A DNA stretch of 64,000 nt, taken from Ulota crispa (Eukaryota > Streptophyta > Bryopsida > Orthotrichales > Orthotrichaceae). Under the pieces are notes generated by a model, which saw nothing but the letters and a program-made list of their open reading frames with translations, searched no databases and had not been told where the DNA came from. The stretch spans positions 18,022,358 through 18,086,357 of the forward strand of contig OY987244.1 of NCBI GenBank assembly GCA_963920765.1, in the 5' to 3' direction. Position numbers and translations under genes: made by a program. The stretch's first letter is position 1. Each line of letters begins with the position of its first letter. This document shows positions 35,928 through 46,100 of the stretch, in pieces.

Positions 35928-36295
35928 AAGCATCTCCACCCATATGGCAAACTGAGGGCTTCCACAGTGTTTTGCTGATTGCATGGATTTTGGGTCGTTT
36001 TTTGAGCTCCGCATGTTTGGGTTCAAGCCCTGCAATTCACCAAAAAACTCCATTTTGACTTCTTTGCTCACCATTTTGTTTTTGTTTGCCGTCTTCAATT
36101 TCAACGAGTCATTTCTTGTCATATCCTATTTGGCATTTTGCTTTAGGGAGATAAGCAATGCATGACAAGAAAATCACGTACAAAGTGAACAGATAGGTGC
36201 GGAACTCCACGTTTATAGCCGTCCGCAAGTTTGCCAACCAAGAAAAACCACTGTTTCACAGGGTTTGCAGAGCACTATGAGCGGAGATGCTCTTA
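35925..36295. mobile_element. Harbinger/Tourist-like element, second of a pair
   Basis: The left end is TTA-AAGCATCTCCACC and the right end GCGGAGATGCTC-TTA (36293-36295). It is directly joined to the preceding element through one shared TTA. Confidence 0.65.
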
Positions 36296-38483
36296 GCTAA
36301 TCTCAATTCCAAGTTTAAACTCCTTGCTAATCATAGTTCTAAGTTTACTTCAAGATTCTTAACACTCAATTTCTATAAGACAACTAGACATGCCACTTGA
36401 AGATGTGGATGGAGCTTTTATTGTCCAAACCCCTAATCATGGCACTTTTATCACTAATATTATCATTGGCCATCTTTGAACAATGTTGAGTTCTCAATAA
36501 GGCCCATTTTACACATGTCAAACTATCAAGTTGTTGCTCTCCCACAAAATTCACCAAAACTTACTGGAACCTATTGGTTGCACCCTATTTAAGAGTGGGA
36601 CACCTCCATCTAGTGTTAAGAGGTATACAAGAACACCTCATGCTACAGTAAAACAACAAGAAGTCCTCAATTTCAACTTTAGTGTGTACGAAATACTATT
36701 GTGAGATGAAACTAAATTAATTAAATGAAACAATCAACTTTATTTCTCTAATCTACCTGACAAGTAGATCACTATGCTCTATTAATTTGTGCCATTTGGA
36801 CAATTAGTGTACAGATTATATTAGTGTAAAAATCCAAATCATTTGGGAAGTGGAGTTGTGCGGTAAACTCACCTCTCTGTTTGGCAATAACTTTCAGCTC
36901 ATAGTTTTCCCTTCTTTTAGCTTTAGCAATCTAAAGCATCAATCTTTTCAATGTTTTCAACAATATATGCCATGTCATATGTCCATAATAGGTTCTCCTT
37001 TGAACCCCTCATTTGCACCTTCCAATCCTCATTCACACAAACCAGACACTCCTTTTTTGAGTAGCTATAACTTTTGTCTCACATCTAAAATCCTTGCATT
37101 TGATGAACGTATGGGTGCATGTTTTACAGTACGAGCTTTCCAAGCATGTAAGGCTAACTACTCATTTTATCATAATAAGTCTATTGTCTACAATGAGAAG
37201 CTCAATGTCGCCTTATTTTTACCACTTATAATATGTTTGATCTTTTCTCAGAAATCTGATTAGAAATATTTGAAACATTCTTTGATTTTTTGTTCTATCA
37301 TAGTTTGACAAGTCTTAATATATGTAATTTCCAAAGCAACAACAATGTGCTATTTACTTTCAAATGAACAAGAGAATTAGAAGTTTGGCATGATCTCATG
37401 AAATACGTTGGTTCTTATTTATTTAATGCCATAATAAAAAATTGGTAAGAAATTGCCAACTAAAACTATTTAAAAAACATACAAGGCAATTTATCCTAAT
37501 ATCATTGGGCCTTAATTCAAATATTAATTATAAAAGTTTCAACACACCAAATGCCATGGTTATGGTATCATCTGAAAGATAGTTGAATCAAGTTTTTGTA
37601 TCAAGTTCCAAATTTTTGAATGTGTGAAGTATGTATTAGTTACGAAGGTTTCAATGAGGTAAGGTTAAAGTTAAAAGCTCAAATTTGAAATTGCCCAATT
37701 ACCACTTCCTAAGAGATTTTGGTCCACACATGATCATATTTTGTCATTTTCATCTTGCACTTTCTTCTTCCTTTCCTTGGTCTTTGTGATCATCCATAAG
37801 TGCTAGCTATAAGTGCTAGCTAAGTTGACAGATTTTAGTTGTTTTTGGTATTTTGCAATTGACATAGATATAGCTAAGGTGTTTGGGCAATAAATTGTGT
37901 GTGTAACTAAGGTCTTCATAGCTAATATGCTCTACCTTTAACAAACTAAAAAAACTGCATTATAAAGTAAAGAACTCTCAGACCTTCTTGCAAAACTTGT
38001 AAACCCAAATTTGAAGCTAAACCCTAAAACATATGGATATGGATTTTTGAAGATACAGAAGTGATAATAGGGGCGGAGTGATAATAGGGTGAAATACCTG
38101 TAGTCATACTTCTAATTGAAACAACAGACCCTTCATTTACACCTCGCCTAAAGCTTATTTCTCTCTTTCGTGAAGTATAGATACAGGAATAAATTGGCAC
38201 CTACTAAGATTGTCAAATGTGATGTTTCAAAATTTCAAATGCTGAGGATTACGCCGAATCTTGTACAAGACACGTTTACGAGAATTGTGTCGAGGACTAA
38301 ACAAAACATGTACAATTCTATTTGGGATAGAGACACTTGCTCATTGCAACCCATGAATGTCAGGCAGTCGCTCCAGCATGCAGTAATGAAAGATTCCTCC
38401 TGACTTAACTAGATGCATGGAGAAGACTTAGGGTGAACGAACCCGTTGAGATCCACAAAGATAAGGTCTACAACATTCCTGTA
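36296..38483. other. Intergenic DNA; the last part is the probable 3' UTR of VTA1
   Basis: The longest plus-strand open frame (about 137 codons at 36850-37263, GTG-initiated) is low-complexity and unrecognised. From about 38100 the composition rises towards that of the VTA1 gene, and this part is probably its 3' untranslated region on the minus strand. Confidence 0.4.
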
Positions 38484-41203
38484 TCATTGGATCGAAGACG
38501 GCGACGTCAGCAACTCCAGGGATTTCCTCAAATGCGAGATGGCAGTCGGGACATCATCAAAAGCCAAAGCACTGACAGCAAACCTGGATGCTTTGTGCGC
38601 TTCAACCACCTGCTCTGCTGAAGGCTGGTAGTTGCTATCGTACTTCCCATTCAATTGGTATCCCTCAGGTCCACCTGGAGCAGTGCTTGTCCGAGCTGGT
38701 GGTTCGGAATGTCTGGACGCTCCATGTGGGGGATGTTGTGGAGTAGCTGGTGCAGATGGAAAGATGGAGGGGTAAATGGATGCAGAACTCGGCCACTGTT
38801 GATGATACTGAGCAGGATCTTCCTGCGGTGAACCACCTTGCCAGTCCTGCGAAAAAGCCGGTGCAGGAGATGAAGTAAATCCGGGAGGATCGGAAGAATA
38901 GGAATAGGTGCCAATCGTCGGAGGACCAGGAACTGCATTTCCACCCAAATTGTCGAAGGGCGTTCCTGAGAAGTGGGGATAGGGTGATGGATCAGTCGAA
39001 GTATAGCCATCAGCATATGGATTTTGATTATAAGGAGGGGGTATAGAGTTCGAAGGAGCACGTGAAAGATTGAACGACGAATCCTTGGAAGGCAATGTAG
39101 ACTGTTGAGTCTCGAATGAACTGCTTGTGTTTCCCTGAAAGATAGAAACCAAAAAAAATTCAATCAACCAGTTCCTTGGTAGAAAGAAACTAGTTTCATC
39201 TTTCCAGTGAAGTACCAGAAATTGAAATTGCAGAGAGCCTGAATGAGAATCAATAAGAAAGAAAACATTGGTCGAGAAAAGTAAAAAGGAAGAGAGAAAA
39301 AGGAGTAAGTACTTCAGTGCCCCAGGTTGTGTCGTCCCCATCAGGTATATCTTTTTCAGTTGCAGGGGGACCAGGAACTGGCTTCCTTCCCTCTGCTACT
39401 GCTTTACGAATGTCCACAGCCTTCCAACTTGCGTACTTTTGTTTTTCCTGGATCTGTTTTAACTATAATCAATTAGCCCAGGCAGATAGCATCGACGAAG
39501 ATACAAGAATCTACAGAACAGATTACAGAATCTCTTTGCAATGACTAAGACATCCACAAGCTGTATGAGAAATACATGCTAAGAGCGTAGCCACGTCAAG
39601 TACATTGTAGTTACAAGAAAAACGCAAAGAACCGTGTTTGAGCTCGTTACTATCCCAAAACCCAAGGTTGAGAGGAATAACGTACATCAGGTGGCAATTC
39701 ACCAAATTGAAGCAGGACCTCGAAGAAGATACTCGCTGCATAAAAAGTCATGGAAGTCTTTCTGGAAAACACAAGAACGTCGTTAGAATCCGCGTTCCTT
39801 ATAAATCAATGCTTTATTCTGTTATTAGACAAAATCGTGACTTTTAGACAGCGATGAGATCCAACAATTCACGTCACAGTACCAAACCAACCTCCTGACA
39901 AGATCTTGTGAGTCTTTTGATTTGTTTGTGGGCTGACTGCATTTTGATTGTCTGCCATTGCTTAATAATCACTCAGTTCTTCTAGCAGCAATAACCATCC
40001 ACTGAGAGTAGTTAGCGAGAAGAGAAGTTCAAAATTTCAGTTAATGAATGTCTAACATTCAAAGCATATGAAGACTTGGAGAGCGTTAGCGCCTACACAA
40101 GAATGCTGTTACAATGACTTCGTGATGTTTTGCGACAACGTCTACATAGAAAATATGCCCTCTCCTAAACAATAAGCTTCTGAGGATGGTCTTGAGACAT
40201 ACAAATCAGCACGATCAGCTCGGTCCTGCTTGTCAGCTTTGGCGAATACACGCAGAGCAAAGCCTTCCATGTACATGTTGTCATCGGGACTGAGCTTCAC
40301 AACCTTCTTATCCTGAGTAATCACATGCTCATCTAATTAAAAGCATTGAACCAAATAGTCATTTAACACTCGCCTGCCCTGTTTCTCTTTGGAGCGCCAG
40401 TCATCTTTACTAAAGGGACCAAAATCCGTTACCGATAAACAAAGCTTTGCAGAGCTGTATCTGATTTCTTCGATATATCATCATAAGCGCATAATGCAGT
40501 AGATTTTGTGCATATTCATCCACATTCTACAAGCCTGATGCTTTACTCAAAACAATATTGCTCTCATTAACTCAGACCTGCAGACGATTCAATGAGGTGA
40601 TGATTCACATCACAAAACTACAAACCCCTTCGTTAATACCTAATTCTGAATCCACCTGCCTGCAGTTTTCCCAATGCCGAATACTAGATAAATTGACCGA
40701 AAACACCAGCGTATCGCGGTTCTTCTGACGTACAAGCGACTTCGAATACTTACCTTCTCTAGCTGGCTCATAAGAGAAACAAGAATCAACTTTGTCTCGT
40801 TCGTGCGCTCCTTCGCTGGAATATTCAATCCTCTCTCCATAGCATACAAGCGACCTGCCGCAATCATGATCCACACGTTTTCAAAACGGAAACCCTAGAA
40901 TTTAGAAATTACAGAGCTTGGGACTCACCTATCAATGTAATCGCTCAATCCTCCTCTAAAAACTTACAAATCTCTATCCAAAATAAATCTCAGAAAAACC
41001 ATAATCACCGATTCAACCACCAGACAGTCATCCACCAAATGGAAACAACAACAACATAAACCAAATCTCAGATGATCCGAAATAAATTAGAAAAATGAAA
41101 AACACGTACAATAATAAGCCGCGAGGTGGTCATGCTTCTGCAATTCATCGGCTCGTTGCAAGTATGGAAGTAGCAATTTGGCAGGCTCTCCATCGATCGT
41201 CAT
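38484..41203 (-). CDS. VTA1: VTA1/LIP5, regulator of the ESCRT-III ATPase VPS4
   Basis: Six exons on the minus strand: 41203-41110, 40854-40754, 40312-40203, 39761-39686, 39453-39313 and 39134-38484. All junctions are GT-AG and in frame, giving 390 residues. The N-terminal double-MIT region (about 1-160) is well preserved: EPAKLLLPYLQRADELQKHD, AAYYCRLYAMERGL, LEKDKKVVKLSPDDN, VFAKADKQDRADRADLKTS and TFYAASIFFEVL, ending in KYASWKAVDIRKAVAEGRKP. A long proline/serine/tyrosine-rich linker lies in the last exon. The C-terminal VTA1 domain has AHKASRFAVSALAFDDVPTA and ISHLRKSLELL. The protein binds ESCRT-III subunits through the N-terminus and stimulates VPS4 through the C-terminus, acting on multivesicular endosomes; plant LIP5 is also needed for stress responses. 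The start MTIDGEPAKLL fits relatives. It is divergent from the CobW gene. Confidence 0.95.
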
Positions 41204-42308
41204 TGCACCGTTGTTATCACTGTGTCCGAACTCAAGGCAGCTGCGGAGAAACCAAATATTGAGCTTAAGCTCAACTGCAAAGGAAAAGAATCAGCATGTG
41301 CCAGCGTTTGGTATCGACCTGCAACCACCCTGCGTGGCATTGGTTAGCAAACATTCACGTTTTCTCTGCAATTAGGAACATGAAATTATGCAGTCCCATA
41401 CATTTTCCTTGAGCGCGGGCAATATATTCCCTGTCAGATCGGATGAGTCGATGTGAGATCTTCGTAAAAGATTCAGTAACTACGCTAAATTCAAATTTCA
41501 GTTTTTGCCAGACAATCAATCCATGCTCAAGCACTATCTCGAAATTCAAAGCACAACAATCCAGGAGACAGAGGATGACAAGAAACCAAAAGAATAAAGA
41601 AATTTATACGGAACCGAAACTGTGGCCCTTGAACACCAAGATGCTATCAAATGTGAACCAGAAATAGACACAATCCGCAGCTGCCAGCAATTGTAGATTC
41701 CGAAATCAGACTACTAAACAATTCGCTTTCTCTTCCAATCTTATTCTGGAGCAAATAACGAAGTTTAAATACGTTTGCAATAATGGTAGAGAAGGCTAAG
41801 AAAGGAGAAATAGACATTGTTCTGATCAATATTCCAAAAGAGTCCTCCCAACCGTCCATCTCTGCTTAAACTCCAAACTCCAAACTACGACAATAAAATG
41901 GTTCTAAAGACAAAGAGATCGATCACAGCTTCCATAGCTTCAACGACTGCTAAGCATTGCTCCTCAAAATGCGCGCTTCAAATTTTTCGCTCAAGGAAGT
42001 CTCTAACAAATTATTACAAATAGCAATGTGACGAAAAATTACGCAAGCGACAGAAAAAGTACCGGCGACGCGTTTGATCATGGAAACACGAAAGTCCTCA
42101 TTGCAATAGCTGAGAGCTTTAATATGGCTACAGAGAGCTAGAAACCACGATTGCCAGCTCCGTTTCTTCTGCTTTGAAAATGTACGCACTTCCAGTAAGG
42201 AATGCTTCAACTCGTTGTCATGAGAATCCTTTCGAAATCACCAACCTCGCAGCGAAATGAAGAAAAGCTTCAACAACAACAACAGCAACAACGACAATTA
42301 GGCTAAAG
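41204..42308. promoter_or_regulatory. Upstream region of VTA1 within a divergent gene pair
   Basis: About 1.1 kb before the VTA1 ATG without a recognisable protein. It presumably carries the VTA1 5' leader and promoter. Short frames on both strands lack strong starts or homology. Confidence 0.4.
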
Positions 42309-42710
42309 TTAAGAGTCACTTGCACCAGAGAAGAGTACTTCATAACCTGATGGACGGACTAGACTGAGGAATGTTCTGGATGATAACTCTGCTTCATCCA
42401 TTGAAATAAGTGGATGATTACGCAGTGGATGCTTCCGTAATAGATGATTCTGCAGTGGATGATTTCGCAGTGGATGGCTCCGAAACGGATGATTCCAAAA
42501 TGAATGATCCCACAATGGATGATTCCAGAAGGGATGATTCAGAAATGGTTGAATGAGGAATGGATGCTTTCGGAATGGATGATTCCGCAATGGATGATCC
42601 CAAAATGGATGATTCCACAGGGGATTATCAAAAATGGATGAATGTGGAATAGATGATTCAGCAACAGATAATTCCGGAATGGATGGTTTCGGAGTGGATG
42701 GAATTCCCAT
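42309..42710 (-). CDS. Possible 133-residue pentapeptide-repeat protein encoded by a minisatellite
   Basis: An ATG-initiated open frame of 133 residues overlaps the 15-bp minisatellite. The unit translates as an NHPFW/NHPLR-type pentapeptide repeated about twenty times, between a unique start (MGIPSTPKPSIPE) and a unique end (FLSLVRPSGYEVLFSGASDS). A second minus frame through the same repeats is also open for 66 codons (ESSI-type units), as expected when the repeat length is a multiple of three and the unit lacks stops. It lies 1.1 kb upstream of VTA1 on the same strand. It could be a small protein, an upstream frame in a VTA1 leader, or non-coding. Confidence 0.25.
   Translation of the reverse strand: MGIPSTPKPSIPELSVAESSIPHSSIFDNPLWNHPFWDHPLRNHPFRKHPFLIQPFLNHPFWNHPLWDHSFWNHPFRSHPLRNHPLQNHLLRKHPLRNHPLISMDEAELSSRTFLSLVRPSGYEVLFSGASDS
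42410..42700. repeat. 15-bp minisatellite, about 19-20 units
   Basis: Tandem diverged copies of a unit close to GGATGATTCCGCAAT, with a conserved GGATGATTC core. It sits in the shared upstream region of two divergent genes. Confidence 0.9.
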
Positions 42711-42889
42711 CGTTCCAGAGCTGCAGTGACCGGGGTAGTCGTACTGATCCTGGCGGAGTGTATAAATTGTGAAGAATTTTTGATGGCTCTTCGATCTGGT
42801 GTGATTGCGAATTTTAGAGGTCCCTCTATTCCGGATTTTTTTTCCTACGAGCTTGATTGCAACCCGAACGATGCCGTGGTGTAAAATTA

Positions 42890-43069
42890 ATGGTGATTAT
42901 TGAAGAACAAAGTGATACAGAAGAAGCAGCAGGAGCAGGAAGAGGAGGAGAAGAAGAAGAAAGGATTTCATTACGCCAATTGCTGAATTCGTTAGTAGAA
43001 AAATTCCAGCAGCAAAAAAACAATCCAGACATACACGTTCGTTTCTTTGGATTTGAGGTAGTTTGTTGA
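42890..43069 (+). CDS. Upstream open frame or alternative first exon of the CobW gene
   Basis: ATG at 42890 opens a 59-codon frame rich in acidic residues (MVIIEEQSDTEEAAGAG, then a GGEEEER stretch), followed by an amphipathic SLRQLLNSLVEKFQQQ helix. It stops 51 bp before the CobW ATG at 43121. A GAG|gtagtt site near 43051 spliced to cgcag|CATAAG at about 43132 would fuse it in frame to residue 5 of the CobW protein, giving an acidic N-terminal extension. This could be either a regulatory upstream ORF or an alternative protein start. The donor is not strong. Confidence 0.35.
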   Translation: MVIIEEQSDTEEAAGAGRGGEEEERISLRQLLNSLVEKFQQQKNNPDIHVRFFGFEVVC

Positions 43070-43120
43070 ATTTGAGTTTAGGGCTTCTGAAAGGTGTGGA
43101 GTTGGAGAAAAAAACTGGCG

Positions 43121-46100
43121 ATGGTTGCGCAGCATAAGCCCGCTCTTTTGGCGGTCATGATCGGAGCAGGAATGGTTGCAGGTTCTACTGCTGCAATTCT
43201 TGTAAGATCGTGGTATGGCTTCCACAAGCGATCGCGAGTGCCGATCACTATTCTCTCGGGGTTCCTTGGTGCCGGCAAGGTATGTGACCGCTTTTTTATT
43301 AAGCGAATTTTACTTAAATTTTTCTGGATGTTTGTAATGAAGATTTTACGTTGCTGGACAGAGATTTTGTTCATTGTTGCGTGAAGCATTTCTGGTGTTT
43401 TATACTCCCTCCGTCTCAAAATGATCTTCCTGTTATAGATTAAGCGCAAAAAGAACCATTTATAAAATTAAAAAAACTGACCTATAAATAGAGTTTGATG
43501 TCCTCCTATTGTTCTGAAATTTTGAGTTTTCAAAGTGTGGTTTCAAAGTGCTTGAAAATTGAATTTTTGAGGCATTTTTGAAGAGCACCGGTGGCCACTT
43601 ACTTGATGGCATGAGATTGGTTAGCATGCCCATGCTTTTGGACTATGTGCTAGTGTCGCTAGCTCCCTTCCTCCTCCAACAAGGTTATCATTTTGGAACA
43701 CTAAATAAAGGTCAACATGAAGATCATTTTGGGGACAGAGGGAGTATATGTTTCTTGTTAACTCTTTTGTTGACGCCGTTCTTGATTTACTTGCAGACTA
43801 CTTTGTTGTCTCGGCTATTAAAGAATGCGGACGGGCTGCGCATCGCCGTGCTCGTGAATGACTTGGCTGAGGTGCGTCTCGTGTTTTTGCATACTTTTCT
43901 TCAGCTCCAGGCCTTGGATATGTAGCCCGGGATGACAAAAAAATTGTTGGTTTTGCAGGTGAATGTGGATGCGCGGATGCTGTTGGCGGGGGGTCAAGCC
44001 TCAAGTCTGGCTGCCTTCAGCCAACTTGAGAATGGTGAGATTATACAGTTCATCTCTTTCAAATTGTCCCTTTTTGCTTTTTGTCTAAACTGTCTACCTC
44101 ATCGGCAACATTTCTCTTATTTAATCGTTTTTTCATGTACTTTAAATATTGCCTCTATTTTATTATACTATAATTAATTAGAATTTTTGAAATTTTGACC
44201 GCCGATTCACTTCGAGCATTGGTTTGAATGTCACTGGAGTTTATTCTAAGAGTTTTTCACAACAGATCTTCTTAAGGGATTGGATTTTTTGCAGGATGTT
44301 TATGCTGTAGCACAGAGGCGGATGTTGTTGGTGCTGTGACAAAGCTTCTTGAGTCAGGAGGTGAATTCGATCATTTGGTTATCGAGTGTTCCGGTATGGC
44401 CCAGGTATGTCAATTCTTATATATCACGAAAGACACCGTAATAGGATAAATATCAGTGAATCGGTTAGGTTTAGGATTTAGGATTTAGGGTCTAGGGTTT
44501 AGGGTTTAGGGCATAATAGAAGTGCTTGTTATATGAGACGCAAAACTTTGGACTCTTGTGTGTCTCGGTTTTGTGAAGAATCTTTATAGCTACAATGACC
44601 AATGATGATCTTTGAATTTTTCATATTCTGTTTTAGAAACTTAAGTAGTTTTCCAAATTATTATTGCTTAATGATGCCATTTTTCTTCTCGGTGATGGGC
44701 AAGTAAGCTAAGAAACTAACAAATGTTCTATAAAAATCATGTTCAATCTTGAATTCTTCATGTGTTTTCACTTCAAATGATCTTCTTTCAACATATGAAT
44801 GTAGCAATCCTATCATATTTGACTAATTGAACTGAACTCGAATCCTATTGAAATGGAGCTATACAAGGGATATAGAGGTTCGAAGTTGATAATGAATTCA
44901 TTTGGTTCTCAAAGCTGTATAGAACACAAAGCGAAGTATGCACTAGATTAGATCACTTGCAACTTTGAAACATCTGCAATTCGTTTCCAATTCAATGACA
45001 AAAATTGAGTGGAATATAGAACGGAACTCAAAAGGAACATAAACTTTTACATGTTGTATTTCACTTGGTATATGACTGAATCTTTTTCTCATTGGCCATT
45101 TTAAGTCCCAAGATTTGTAGAAGATTTTTTAGTAGTTTTAAAAGGTCAAAACCATAAAGTCCCTACAGAAGCGCAATTTATCTAGTGATATTGTTGTTTC
45201 ACTATATTACGGAGTGCTAAACAACTTTTCAAAACTGTTTGAAAATTAAATGAACATCCAAAACCTTTGTAGAAAACTTTAACCTTTTGTTTGATTGGGA
45301 ATTTGAATCTGTAAAGGTGCAATTAGTCTAGTATATAGGATTGTTTCATAGAATTATCATGTGCGTTCATTGCAAGAAAGTCAAAGTAAAAAGTAGTAGA
45401 AAATCAAAGATAGAACTTTATAAATATCTCTAAGATTAATGAAGGAAAATGTTTTTTTAGAAACATGATTCTATTCTTAACGAAGCCGAGGTTACTGATT
45501 GGTCTTACCAGCCACTTGTGCATTATACTGATAATGGAGAAGTTTGTTGTATATTTGATGCAAGCCTAGCAGCCTCATGGAGTTGTTCATCAAAGCCGAA
45601 GAGGAAGGCCATGTCTACAAAAACATTGCAATGCTGAATCAAATGGTAAGGTTCCCTTCACTAGAGGATCTAGCTCTATTTTGTACAAAAATGTTCATTC
45701 ATATGGCTAGTCTGTAAAATAGAGAACCTAGAGAAGCAAAATCCAACATACTACAAGGCTACTTCGTCAAGATTTGGTTCTATATTGGGTCACGTTTTCT
45801 ATACTATAACCAGGTCCTTGCCTATAGATTTTCAAGGTGGCTCACTCCTATTGGATCTTGGGACATTGGTTTAGAATTGGTAATCAAGTTTTGTAAAAAA
45901 AATGCAACAAGATGTTGAAAGATTGAGACAATATAACATTGCAACACACACCGTCAATGCAATTGGTTACAGACTAGGATTTGGACGACAAGAAACCAAT
46001 TATGTTAGATAATGCATTTCTTGATGCCAGTCTTTGCTTGTGACCTACTACGCTTGATCTTGCTTATCCTACCACCTTTGCTTGGTCTTGCACGCTAATT

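Noticed and set aside
36850-37263. 137-codon plus-strand frame between the two Tourist-like elements and VTA1
   Set aside because: It starts at GTG, is low-complexity (Phe/Ser/Leu-rich), and has no splice-linked neighbours or known motifs.
43578-43925. 115-codon plus-strand frame in the CobW gene
   Set aside because: It spans the Stowaway MITE, the end of intron 1 and exon 2 in a mixed way. Only the exon 2 portion is real coding sequence.
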